Shown here piece by piece: positions 10,866-22,332 of a stretch of 64,000 nt of DNA. The stretch's first letter is position 1, and each line of letters opens with the position of its first letter. This DNA comes from Beroe forskalii (lineage: Eukaryota > Ctenophora > Nuda > Beroida > Beroidae), in assembly GCA_011033025.1 (NCBI GenBank), contig WFMF01000320.1:143276-207275 (forward strand). The letters run 5' to 3'. The position numbers and the translations under genes are program-made. The notes under the pieces are model-generated. The model worked only from the letters and a program-made list of their open reading frames with translations. It ran no database searches and was not told the origin of the DNA.

Positions 10866-11007
10866 GAGGTTTTGTAACTAGCAAAAATTGCAAACCGCGA
10901 TATTATGTACCGAGCGCGAAGCGCGAGGGCATAATAACACATTAAGACCGAGGCCGAAGGCCGAGGTTTTAATGGAAGGTTTGCAGTTTTTGCGAGTTAC
11001 AAAACCG
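10866..11007. mobile_element. MITE-like element abutting the giant inverted repeat
   Basis: The terminal inverted repeats are GGTTTTGTAACT-GCAAAAATTG and its complement (about 25-28 bp each). The core contains two small palindromes, GAGCGCGAAGCGCGAG and CCGAGGCCGAAGGCCGAGG. It lies immediately outside the right giant arm. Confidence 0.7.
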
Positions 11008-12288
11008 AATTATGCAACGACAATGCATGTAGGTATATATTTCGTAATTATGTATAATTCAAGCAAGAATATGAGAATATGTAGTGTTATTGGCTTGTCT
11101 ATAAAAAGTAGTATTTGAGCTATTGTAAAAAGTGCAGCTACTGTATCCTTCAGTGTGATTTACGCCAAGAGCAGTATTCCAATATCGCAATGTGCTATGC
11201 CCAAATTCGATTCAGTTTGATTTTGATTTTGTTCAATCTTAAACTGCTGTAAATTCACATTTTTCCGTTACCATCAGCTCAGCATTGATTTAAATTGACC
11301 GACGTCTGTCACAGATTTATGAAGAGATGCTAACGGAAATAGCCTCCACGTTGCCAGCCATACCCGTTCTCTATTTCCAGATCTTGAATTTCAAATGAAA
11401 AACAGTAAATACATCTTTCTTTCAAACGCTAAAACGCAGCAATCAACAATGTATCAGAAAGCACTCGCATAGAACTGATCATAATCTGCACGTGCAGAAT
11501 ACCTGTATCTATAGCAACGGCGCGACTTAGCCCAGCTTAGCCTTCGTTTCTCTTGATATCTTCTTGGCAAGCTCAAATTTAATTGTATACGGAATTACAG
11601 ACAAACATTATTCACGTGTGACTTTACTTTATATATAAGATTTTAGTACTGTATATTGTGAAAAATTGTACTAATACCACGCAAAGTAACATGCAACCAT
11701 TTAAACTTTTAAAAAGTATATAACCGGTTCTTCAAAACAAGGCCGTAATTTGTGGGAGCTAGGGGGCTGAAGCCTCTTAATAAGATGTTCACAATCAAAA
11801 AAGTCCAATATAATTTGACCTATTCTATACAAATTATTACTTCCAACAACAGCTATTTCTGATCATTTTTGCCGTTTCGTTCTCTGGATTGACACAGCTT
11901 TAAATTGACACAGCTGTTATTCACTCCAGATATGCAGCCTTCAAGAAGTTAACATAGCGAGTACCGGGGCTCTACCGAGTTCATCAGACCAACACATAGA
12001 CATGCAATGAAAAGGCATGCATTTATAATAATGCATTTATAATAGTTCGTCGAGCGTCCGCCAAAAAATTGGCGAACTGCCAAAGAACACTGTGGAGTCT
12101 GGCAATGTTTGCCCGCAGTAATCTTGCGTCAGCTTGAGTTCGTGGCCAAAGATTTCCTCTACCAGTAGTGCCAAAAATATTCCGTAGTAAATTTCAAATG
12201 TTAATTCATCATAATTTGGCGGTAAACTATTGTTAATTTACAACTAACATTCAACCTTCAGACCTTTCTAAACTACCCAATGTTTCAG
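11008..12288. other. 5' region of the astacin gene; leader exon not located
   Basis: The signal peptide and most of the propeptide of the astacin gene should lie here or further upstream. I could not find a Met-plus-hydrophobic exon with a matching phase-1 donor. No other gene is evident. Confidence 0.35.
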
Positions 12289-15200
12289 CCCCGACCAGGG
12301 TGCGAAAGAAGAGAGCCTTCATGAAGAAGAACCTCATGTCCCCTTGGCCGAGGGGAGAGTTGTACTACGTATTCGACGAGAACTACCCTGCAGACATGAG
12401 AGTTAAGGTGCTCCAAGTTATGAGCAAAGTGAGTGAAGTGATCCCCTGCGTCAAGTTTTTGCCTGGTGACCCAGCGCTGCTCAACGCTAATCTCATCAAA
12501 AGCTACCTTGTCATCACTGACAAAGCTGCTGGGTGAGTCGTGATCGTGGTATGTAATCTTAAAGCTGTTTAAAAACGTTGGCTGTGTTTTCAAATTGGGT
12601 GTTTTTTCCTCCTTTTACCCCACGATCCAAACTCGACTATCACCGAATTTGGAAAAGGAAAAAGTTGGGGTGAGGTGTAAAAACTTCAAAATTATTCGCT
12701 GTTTCGCGTTCAATCGATGACAACGAAGACATTTAAGTATGCCTGTTATTCCCACGTTACAATACAGTATGCTTCATCCAAAATTGTTCGCATCGACCTA
12801 TTTTTATCGTTCGGTGGATCATGAAACGAATTGCCGCCTTTTTCACGGCTTCACTTAAGTTAATAGAATTAACCCTGGCCCTAGTCCACTGCTTCTACAG
12901 CTTCCGGCTGGCGCATGTTTATGACTAAAGTTAGCCAGACTAGGGCCATGACTAGGTCAGTAGGGTGAGACACTGTACCAACTACTGACCTGTTTGCAGA
13001 GCAACTTCATCCATCACCATCTGTCATCTAACACAACTTTGCCAGGGGGCACCATCTTTCATCTAACACAACTTTGCCAGGGGGCAGGAAAAGGGGAGAG
13101 GTGCTCGTTGCCCATAACGTCCACATCCCCACACCGCTTCACTCAAGCGCTTGAGTTATGGGAACAGTGTTATTCCTGCATACATCTTTGGATCCAAATA
13201 ATAATACATCCATCATCAAAACTATGTACACTTTACATCTTTGAGTTGTCCCCATGCCAGGTGTCACGATATCTCAATGGAGCTATGTAAAATATGAAGC
13301 ACCGATGGGTGTGTCCCGGCCAAAGCATAAGATCACACCCGGCGCTTGTGCACGTATGCACAAGCGCCCATAGACTCCAGAGATATGGACGGTAGGTTAT
13401 GAGGAGCAACCTAAGAGTGGGAATAATCACACACTCTCCATAGGTGAATTCCAGGTCTTTGATTTCCAGGATTCCATATCTTTGAAAAGTGAACGAGGGT
13501 ACTCTCCATGAGTACTCTCCATGTGGTACTCTCCATGGGTAATCTCCATGTACACCCTCAATGGGTACTCTCCATTGGCACCTTCGTGGGTACTTGCAAT
13601 GGGCACCTTCCCGGGGTGATCTTCATGGGCACCCTCCGTGGGTAGTCTCCATGGGCACCTATCGTGGGTACTCTCCATGGGCACCCTCCGTGGGTACTCC
13701 CCATGGGCACTCTTCATGGACATACTTCATGGGTCATCTCATTCAATCACTTACTCTCCGTGGGTGATGTCCAGATCATTTGGAAGGCGCGAACAATATA
13801 TCCTTGAACAAACCCCCTCAAAAAACACTCACCGTGTTATTTTGAACGCCGCGCCGCGCATTCGATTTTGCTCGGCGAGGAAGGTAAAATGTGATCGCGC
13901 GTTCCAAACATGGCGCACCGCGCAGTTATAACTGTGACCGATTCAGTACTTAGAGCAATCATTGGCACAAGAATATCGGAATTGTAGTTTATGTCAGCCG
14001 AGTGGTATATTTAGCGTCGAATTAGCTTGTCTGACGTTGTCCGACCCGCGAAAGGGTCAGGCAACGTCGGACAACTGACAAGAATTAGCTTCTAGTTCAG
14101 ATAATTACAAAGCAATAGCTGAATAGAATCTGTTGCATATTGGACCATCCAAAAATGACATCCACAAAATTTCGGCCATTCTAGAATCTGGACCACCCCC
14201 TCCCCCTTGTCCGCATTGCAGAAACCCGACCTCCCACCGAACGCCCGCATTCCCCCAACATCTTTTCAGTCATCAATTTTGGATATACGTAGTTTCACGA
14301 TTTCACTGTGAAATAGCCGTCAAATCTACTAAAATTTCCGTAAACTGGGGACTTCTGCATCTGGCCAAATAACCCCTCCCCTTATGTCCGCAAACGTCCG
14401 CATTGAACAAACTCCCCCTCACTGCGGGTGTCTACTTTATGGATGGCCCCTTTTATAGTTGATACTTTGATAGGTAAATCATGAAAAGCTAGATGTGAGA
14501 CGTGAGTTCGCTGTTCAGACTTGAATCATAATTTCTTAGATTCTTTGGTAATTAATTTATTGCCCCTCAAAATATTCATCGAAAAGCAAAAGGACCTTGC
14601 GTTTTATGTCGTGGCTAATAAAAACCACGAAATGGAGATCCGAGATCCCTGCCTAAAGTTTGTCAGCTCGACGTTCCTCCTAGAAGTGCCCATTACATGG
14701 AGAGCTGATGGGATGTCATCATGATTCGAGCAATTACTCTCTAGCGTCCAGTGGTCTAGCTCAATAAGGACCGTGAGTTCATTGCAAATAATTGACATGC
14801 CACTGAAATGACGCGGAGTGATGTCATCCGAATTCTTCTAACTTTCAAACAAACTAATGAAATTATTGGGGCGGATATGTTCTTGAAAATTTGACTGCTA
14901 GAATTTGTAACATGACCTATTACGGGAATTTGCTAAATCCTGCGTTGAGTACAGTGTTCGTTCTGACTTTCTGAGGTATTTTGGTGGCTCAAATTTCTGT
15001 GACATCATCAAAATATTTGTAAAATGAAATTAACGAATAACGGAACTTTATCTGAAATACGCTTTCGGGTTTACCCTACAAATACCAGTGAAAATCGGGG
15101 AGAATCATTATTTTTCTAGTTGTAGTTTTTATAAGCTCAGCTGGCCTTGAACTTAGTAGACTTTGAAGGTCCAATGAAACTGGATCAAACTTTACTGACC

Positions 15201-18200
15201 GATTTACATCCTGAATGGCTACCGTATTTTTACTTGTACTTTGTTACGCGGTTGGCGTCTTTTATTCGTATTTTGCTGCTTTTTTGTCGAAACTGTCACA
15301 GTTTTGGAATAGATATTCTGACCTATATCATTCCACTAACGCCGTTACCTTCCAGTTAGCTAAAAATGATGAAAGTCTTTGTCTTGCTGTCTGCAGCTCT
15401 ACTGATCATTGCTCCGGCTTATTCCAAAGGTAAATATATGAAACTCCGAAATGTATTCTTTGTAGCAACAACAATTGGAAAGCTCGTATTCTAACGAGTA
15501 ATATTCATGTTCTGGAATAATATTCCAGGATTCCCGGCTGACCTATCTCGTAATTACTTGTTATCATTATTCTTTATCATACTTCCAACAGCTGTTATAA
15601 CAGTTATTATTATATTCACTGACCTCTCCTCCTTCAGAATCTAAGAAGCCAGGGAAGGCCTGCGAAGACAAGCTAACGACAAGCATCTGTACCAAACTCT
15701 CTAAAGACTACGATGCGTGCAACACAGAAAACATGAAGAAGTACATGGAAGACAACTGTCCGCTGACTTGCGGAGTTTGTAGCCTAGACTACGGTGTCGG
15801 GTGCAAAGACAACGCCCCTGCTCGTGGCTGCAACAAGTTCAAAACAAGTGAGTTGATTGAGTTGTGATTCGCAAAATGTCTTAGTTGATATTTACTGTAA
15901 TTAGCGTGTAATTTCCTCTCAAAATGATATCAGACAAGCTGGATATTTTGGAACATATCAAAAACTTCATAACAGTTCGAGACCCGCATCCTTTCTAACA
16001 TCCTAAGTTCCAACTCTTTTCCCAGGAGGTGGATGTGAGCCAGGGAGTCGACACCACAAGTACACCTCTCGAATGTGTCGTGAAACCTGTGGGCTGTGTT
16101 CTACGGACGATGCTGCCGTGTGTGACGACCTCATTTCCTCCGAGTTCTGCGAGGAATTCATGTCTCGGACTGGGGTGGTATGTGCTGAGAACATCTATCT
16201 GGCTGCCAACTGCCCGAAAACTTGCGGAACCTGCTAAAATGCTTACTCCTGGATTTGATAAACATACGACAATTGCTAGGTCCCGGGTAAACGAAAACTT
16301 TTTCAGACTATACTTAATAACAGCTGATTGTCTGGATGATGATCCATGGATATCTTTCGGAATGTACAAGATTATCCATGTGCTGAATGAATGAACTCTT
16401 GAATTGAATGTTATTTTTGCGCTGTTTGCTTTTGGTAATTGCTTTTTAATATTTGTTATGACTGTAAATTTGCTATTTGATACATACTTGAATTTTCTAT
16501 AACAGCTGTTTTTTTCTGTCTTCTATACAGCGGCTTGCGAAAAACTTATTTGGTGTTAAATCTTGGTGATTTGATGGCAGCGACCATCAGTGAACCAGCT
16601 CCGTTAAAGTGTAGCACTTTTTCGAGCTGTGCAGCAGCCTCGACTGCGTGCACAGCTCTCAAATTGAGACTGAATTAGGGTAAGGAGCCTAATTCCGGCC
16701 GGCCCCCTATTCCGGCCACCCTGAGTTGAAAAAATTCCACACTTTTTATTTCACACTGCTTACCCCAAAAAACAATTCTATGGGCAACTTCAATCATTTG
16801 CCCATGTTCTCTGAAATTTTGAGTAAATGATCACTAGGATATGGTCACTTTTTGATTTTTAAAAATTTACCCCAAAATAATGATTTTAGGCCAAAATTTT
16901 TGTTAAGTTAATATTTGATTTAAAATTGATTTGGAATGTATTTGGAGACAAGAAATACTGAGTTATGTTGAATGATGCCCATAGATGACCAAATCATCGA
17001 TTTTAAATCCAAAATGAGCAATTTAACACTTAAAATGGTGTGACCAGAATTAGGGACCCAAAATCACAGAGGTCCCTTATTCCGGCCACAATTTCTATAT
17101 CTAAATTTCATTTAATCTATTGCACCTATGGTTTCTTAACTTTCCGAGGCTTTGAATTTCAAAAGTTTCAGCCCAAAAAGTTTAAAAACTTAGACAGGAA
17201 CTGCTGTGGACGGAAATTAAGGTCCCAAAAATCTGGGGTCCTAAATCCGGCCAAAGTTTATAATGCACTTTTATGAATGTTCAAGTGATAAACCAAACAT
17301 TACATGACGTTATGATTAAGTCTATATTGGTAAAAGCCCAGAGTGATGCTTATTTTTATCTAAATCTAGCAAATGAGACTATGATTTGAGATGGCCGTAA
17401 TTAGGGACCCTCCTACCATGGGTACCTTATATTCGGCCACAACTCTGTAGCTGTTTTTTCATATCAGAGCAGCATGGAAATTATGGAAAATGATCCATAA
17501 CGTTGTTAAATGATATCCTGAATACACGAAAGTGACTTTTTAGATGTGGCAAACTCCCATAGATGATCAGAAATTACTAAGACCTCTGAAAATTAGATTT
17601 CGCTCCTAAATTAATTTCTGCTAGTTTTCACTTAAAAGATCGGTCTAAGAGTCATAGCTAGAGTAGAAAAGTGCTTTTAATCCATGAAAAGACATGTCAC
17701 CAATCAGGAATTGTCGCCCAAAATAGAAATTTCAGATATTTTGATGGTACAAACACTAAACTGCAAGTTTATGTTGAAAACTAAGGCATGGGAATGCTTC
17801 AGGTGATATTAATAGAGTATAGTTTTACATAATATTTCGTAACAAACAGAAAATTATGAGAAAACCTGCAGATGTGTGCTTAAATTCGGGAGTCGAACTT
17901 GTACGGAAATCTAAATGCAAGAATTTTAGCTGAAAATCGTTTTTGGCGATTTTCTGACATACCATGTGCTAGATATAACATCTCATTTTGTGTGAGAATA
18001 CTAAATAGTGCTCCTTCATAGTTAATAAGGGTGTTATAGCAGGTGGCCGGAATAAGGTACCCATAACCAAGAAGGGGACCTAATTCCGGCCGGACCTCAA
18101 CTCACTTACCTAGTTCTTACTATAACTTAAAATGATAAGAGGTAATAGATAAGTGTTTTTAACATTCTGGGAATCCGTCAATATCTTAGGGAAACTTCAT

Positions 18201-21200
18201 TTATGACATTTTATTCTTAGTTGAAAGTGACCTATCTTTAGAGACCGAAAAATCAGTGTACCCAATAGAGCTACACAGTAAAATTTCATTTTTGAGTAGA
18301 AGAAAGGTGGAATTTATAGACAGAGCAAAAATTTTTGCTCTAAGATCAGTAGTTTAAGAATTATTTTGGGTGGCCGGAATTAGGTTATCAAAATGACCGA
18401 ATTAGGTCAGGGCCCTAATTCCGGCCATTTCAAAATTGTCCAAAAAGTATCAAAAATCCATAATTTTCAAATTTTTTGGGTATAATTGGCAATTTTAATC
18501 ATTTTCCTACCATACTTAACTATTTTCAAGGTTCAAAACCTTCCCATATTTATAAACCACTAGCAGGCCCGTTCGGCGCTGCTACGCACCATCACACCCG
18601 CAAATTAATGAAAAACTTTTTTAAAGCATTGAAAAATTCGAATCAGAACTAAAGTTGTTGAGTGGAGTAGCGTATCAAAACCAACAAAGCAAGAAATGAA
18701 ATTCACACACTATACATGTTACCATAGCAACGCAAGCATTTCCCACTATCTGCACGTGCATGCCGACACAAACCCATACACACATCGACACAGTGCCCAT
18801 ACACACGGTTTTCCCATTCTAATCTATGATGCCGACACAATGGCCCATACACACGCCGACACAAAATCCACACACACGCCGACACAGTGTCCATACACAC
18901 AGTTTTTCCATTCTAATCTATGATGCCGACACAGAGTCCCACACACACGCCGACAAATTATAATTAAAGATGATTTTGAAAAAAAATCGTACAAAAATGG
19001 CCGGAATTAGGTCACTCTACCCTAATTTGCTTAAACCAGGAAATTTAAATTAATTGGTTCCGGTATGAACCATGAAACCCTCGGTTTAGGTGCATGATTT
19101 CCGGCATCCATAATCATGTAAATTAGACGGTTCCGGTATAAACCCTGAACCCCTGACAGGTGCATGGTGTCCCGCATTGGGTACAATACTGGCAAGAAGA
19201 AGATGGTTATGGTGAACCTGAACAGGAATTGCTTCCCACGGGTAGCAGAGCACGAGCTGATGCACGTGTTGGGGGCTATCCACACCCAGAACCGACCTGA
19301 TAGGGATCAGTATGTTGAAGTGGACTTAGATAATGTCCAGGTGAATGAACTGTAGCCGCTGGGACCGGTTGATAGCAGCACTCAATAACCCAGCACCCTG
19401 CATCTTCTTGAATTTCAAGTCCAACGTACCCTTTCAAATTGACCCCCAATCTTCTCCATTCTTCTTCATCTTTTTGGGAGAAATAATCCCAAATCTATGT
19501 TAATAATCTCCCATATTGATAGTCTGACATATCAAATTCTCCAGAAAAGGTTCCAGAGTCAGTACAAGAAGTTCAAGGCTCTTGTGGAAGACTATGACTA
19601 CGAGTACGACTATGAGAGCGCGGTGCACTATGGGCCCAAAGACTTTGCTCTGGACCGGAGGAAACCAACGATGCGCGTGAAACCTCCAAATGAGAATGCC
19701 TTCCGGTTAGGGTTACACCTGCTATCCTCTTGTTCTTTTTATTCGAATATCTACTTTTTATTTCTTTTCGCTATTTACTTTCCGATTATATGAAGGAGAT
19801 GAATGTATGAAAAACTCTCCTCCGATCAATTGATCGTCTGTTAAGAGACTCTAGTGTTTTTCAAGAAGTTTACTGCACTGCACTTAGTACTTTCTACTCT
19901 CATAATTACTGTCTGATAGTCTCTGATTTGGGGTAAGTTGCGAGAAAATCAGCACAAATTGTGAAATTAGAATCGCCTAATCTTTCAGCTCACCCCGATA
20001 CATGTCTAAAACCGACATAGAGTCTATCAAGGATTGGTACGGCTGTGGAAAGCGTGAGTAGGCGCGTCAAGAAGTTTGCTAATTTTGTGTAATTTTTTGG
20101 ATAAGTGTTTCGGGCTCCAAGTGGTTTCAGGGAAACCTAAAAAAGCAAAAAGCCGATTATTACTAGACTGCTCTCTCTATTTAACAAATTTTGCAATATG
20201 CACATTCCCCGGATCTTATTTGATCAATATTTGATCAATATTGATTATACATTTTGGTCATACATTTGATATCAATAAAGCGGAGTTGTTAGAATGAATC
20301 CAAACAAGCTCATTCTATTTCATAGGTTGCCCATTTGAGAGTGGTGACTGTGCGGACCCTGTCAAACAGACAGAGCTAGCCAAGTCCTGGAAGAAGGGAC
20401 AGAAGCTGTACATCACAGGGGGATTGCTGATGAGAATCAGGGAGGTTTTAGAGAACATGAATAGTGATGTGCCAGAAAATATCATGGGGTACATGGAAAA
20501 GATAGCTGCGCTGGAAAATGGTGAGAATAGCGGGTTTTCTTTAGAAATTGGTAAGAGTCGCTGGTTTTGTTTAGAAATTGGTAAAATTGCTGGTTTTGTT
20601 TAGAAATTGGTAAGAGTTGCTGGCTTTGTTTGAGAAAACGGTAAGGGTATTGTTAAGTGCTTGATCAATGATCGGGTTGGACCTATAGTATTGTGGGGTA
20701 GAATTTCCTAGTTCCAGAATAAAATTGTGAGCAAGATTGTTCTGGAAGGTGAAAGTACTGCCGCTTACTCTTTTACGAAGACTTATTCACTGCATGTGTA
20801 TTGTGTAAGGGGTCTTAAAGCCAAGACTTACTGGGTTGACTTAAACAATGAACAATAGAATAATGATAATATACTAATGACTTAATGAGTAACCAATGAC
20901 TAATGGTTATGATCCCCCTTTGATTCCCCATTGATTTGAACATGTAATATCCTCAGATAGACGTGTCTCCTTTGAAGATGATGGGCCTCGCTGTATTCTA
21001 GGCCGGACAATATACGCTGAAGACTGCACCAAAACAGGTTGAATTGTCGACAGAAGACAACAGGATTTTTGAAAAAATTATTCATGCTACCATATTTTTC
21101 ATGTATCAATAACAGGATTTCTTATGAATTCCATGCTACCCTATTTTTCATGTTGAAAGCACTTTTTCATGAAATCAAAATCAGATTCCATCTATTTTCA

Positions 21201-21387
21201 AATTTCCCCTTATCATTACCAGCATGATTTCCAGGGTTGAAGTTTAGAGTCAAACAGCTGCAAATTCAACAAAACGTGGATCTGGGAGGAATTCCCTGCC
21301 CCCATGCTAAGGATATCCTCTCCATATCGACCTGTAGATATACCATGCCTGGCCGGGCGAAACGAGAATCTGATCCCAAACACTCAG
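12289..21387 (+). CDS. Astacin-family zinc metalloprotease, six exons (5' incomplete)
   Basis: Exons 12289-12532, 19160-19340, 19545-19705, 19989-20053, 20326-20520 and 21235-21387 join in phase without stops (~333 residues). The first carries a basic dibasic/furin-like site (RVRKKR before AF) that would free the propeptide, then the start of the catalytic domain (WPRGELYYVFDENYP). Exon 2 has the full zinc-binding signature HELMHVLGAIHTQNRPDRD, with three His ligands and catalytic Glu. Exon 3 has the Met-turn region as SAVHYG, where the usual Met is Val. Exon 4 ends the domain (WYGCGK). Exons 5-6 add an unrecognised Cys-containing C-terminal extension. Family members are secreted or membrane-bound proteases acting in development, matrix remodelling and digestion. 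Intron 1 is 6.6 kb and houses another gene and several repeats. If exon 6 reads through its donor, a stop lies at about 21423. The leader exon is missing. Confidence 0.92.
12994..13120 (+). repeat. Short direct duplication in astacin intron 1
   Basis: CATCTNTCATCTAACACAAC followed by TTTGCCAGGGGGC occurs twice, at about 13018 and 13051. It is noncoding. Confidence 0.6.
13440..13765 (+). repeat. Degenerate ~18-20-bp minisatellite (CTCCATGGGTACTCTCCATG)
   Basis: About 16 copies of units like ACTCTCCATGGGTACT and GGCACCTTCGTGGGTACT. Because the unit is often a multiple of three, it yields long Met/His/Gly/Trp-rich or Glu/Ser/Thr-rich spurious frames on both strands. It lies inside astacin intron 1. 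Confidence 0.9.
14028..14085. repeat. Dispersed GTCTGACGT hairpin element, copy 2
   Basis: CTTGTCTGACGTTGTCCGAC pairs with GTCAGGCAACGTCGGACA across a very short loop (CCGCGAAAGG). It shares end sequences with 1983-2064, 49440-49565 and 49681-49760. Confidence 0.75.
14138..14460. mobile_element. MITE-like element with GGACCATCCA ends
   Basis: The left end TTGGACCATCCAAAAATGAC and the right end GGATGGCCCCTTTTATA are imperfect inverted repeats of about 23 bp. The interior is C-rich on one side (ACCACCCCCTCCCCC). It looks like a non-autonomous DNA transposon; the boundaries are approximate. Confidence 0.45.
15366..16237 (+). CDS. Secreted protein with three ShKT domains, nested in astacin intron 1
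   Basis: Three exons: 15366-15429, 15638-15847 and 16026-16237 (TAA). Tandem ATGs at 15366 and 15369 begin a signal peptide of about 20 residues ending in a small-residue site. Exon 2 has one complete six-Cys ShKT domain with the usual C-x-x-x-C-x-x-C ending, and starts a second. Exon 3 completes the second and holds a third that ends two bases before the stop. Junctions are phase 1 and phase 1, and all are GT-AG. The mature length is about 140 residues. ShKT modules occur in channel-blocking venom peptides but also in many non-toxic secreted enzymes and matrix proteins, so the domain alone does not make this a toxin. The gene lies wholly within the 6.6-kb astacin intron on the same strand and has its own start and stop. 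Confidence 0.9.
16673..19027. mobile_element. ~2.35-kb non-autonomous transposon-like element with CCGGCC inverted repeats
   Basis: The left end AATTAGGGTAAGGAGCCTAA continuing into TTCCGGCC, and its mirrored right end (GGCCGGAATTAGGTCACTCT then ACCCTAATT), form terminal inverted repeats of about 30 bp. Palindromic blocks of GGCCGGAATTAGG / CCTAATTCCGGCC also recur inside at about 16705, 17072, 17240, 17390-17440, 18043-18092 and 18366-18425. The interior is AT-rich, without a transposase frame. The element is inserted in astacin intron 1, shortly before exon 2. The target-site duplication is unclear. Confidence 0.65.
18690..18960 (+). repeat. CACACGCCGACACA repeat with a ~100-bp tandem duplication
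   Basis: GCCGACACA and CATACACAC motifs alternate. The segment CCATTCTAATCTATGATGCC recurs at about 18808 and 18908. It lies within the CCGGCC element near its right end. Confidence 0.75.
20514..20650 (+). repeat. Nascent exon-edge minisatellite at the donor of astacin exon 5
   Basis: The last seven coding bases plus the donor (GAAAATG|GTGAGAATAG) are followed by four more ~30-bp units, each beginning GAAATTG or GAAAACG and continuing GTAAG/GTAAA. Copies start at 20514, 20544, 20574, 20603 and 20634. Every copy retains a usable-looking 5' splice site. Confidence 0.9.
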
Positions 21388-21657
21388 GTGAGAATTCAAA
21401 TTACAAGGTACCAAAAAGACAATAAAATTATGATATTTACTCCCGAAATTTGTCAATATCTTCGTGATTCATGTGATATTGAGAATTTCGGGAGTTTTAA
21501 TTCAACTACAAGCAAATTACAATCAGCCAAAGAGACACTTAGATGTCTGAGTTCTCACATTATATGCAGCGAGAATTTCAGATGCTTTTATAATCAGCCT
21601 ATCGTGATTATAATTCAGCCGTTTTATCACCGGCTCCCAAATCGGGTTCACACTGTT

Positions 21658-21748
21658 GAGCAACGGCAGTGAGTCACATAGCAACGGCAGTGAGTCACAT
21701 AGCAACGGCAGTGAGTCACATAGCAACGGCAGTGAGTCACATAGCAAC
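21658..21748 (+). repeat. 21-bp minisatellite (AGCAACGGCAGTGAGTCACAT)
   Basis: Four to five near-identical units. Each contains GGCA|GTGAGT, a consensus-like 5' splice donor. No confirmed exon abuts it, but the pattern matches the exon-edge arrays elsewhere in the window. Confidence 0.92.
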
Positions 21749-22332
21749 GCAACTCATGAAACGCAAATCTTCTGTCTTGAAATGTGATGAATATCTGAGT
21801 TCAGATTGCTCGCCGAATAATTCTTTCAATACAGAAAATAGGTATATTCACATATTCAGCATTAAGCAGTTTTCTCCAATCTACTGAGCAACTGAGAAGT
21901 CTCAAAAAGAGTTTATCCAAAACATTTCAACTTGGAAGGGTCAGGAACCTCAAAATCCAGGGTAGCTGATGAGATGAACTTCGCATCTGATGCGGAAACA
22001 TGTTCCATACCCGATTATGGCTAATGTTTGTTTTATTGTTTTTCTGAGTCCGTACATTTAAATCCATTAGATGATGAGGGCACGGTTGCAATCCATGTTC
22101 CTAACTTCCTATTGCCTGGCTTGCCTCGCAGCGTTTTCTTCCTGTTCTTTATTTCCTGTCGAGGAGAGGAAGTCTTTAGACGTGATTTTTTATTCAAGTT
22201 AGAACAATCCAGTTAAAATCTTACTTTTGAACGGCTCAGGCATATTTTAACTCATTAAATGCTGGCAAAAACGAGGTTTTCAATCAGTTTATCCGCCAAT
22301 TTTGTATGCCTAATTTGAAAAGAGCTACTCAC
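21749..22332. other. No confirmed exon; expected position of an ETS domain that is not seen
   Basis: This is immediately downstream, on the minus strand, of the last Pointed-domain exon. I found no ETS DNA-binding signature (such as the W-x-x-R-x-x-K and LRYYY blocks) here or further down to position 1. Confidence 0.4.

Noticed and set aside
13427-13931. Several ORFs with MGTLHGH- or MESTHGEYP-type repeats
   Set aside because: Readings of a degenerate minisatellite inside astacin intron 1.
15995-16369. Minus- and plus-strand ORFs overlapping the third ShKT exon
   Set aside because: Shadows of the Cys-rich exon in other frames; the ShKT frame has the signal peptide, phases and Cys spacing.
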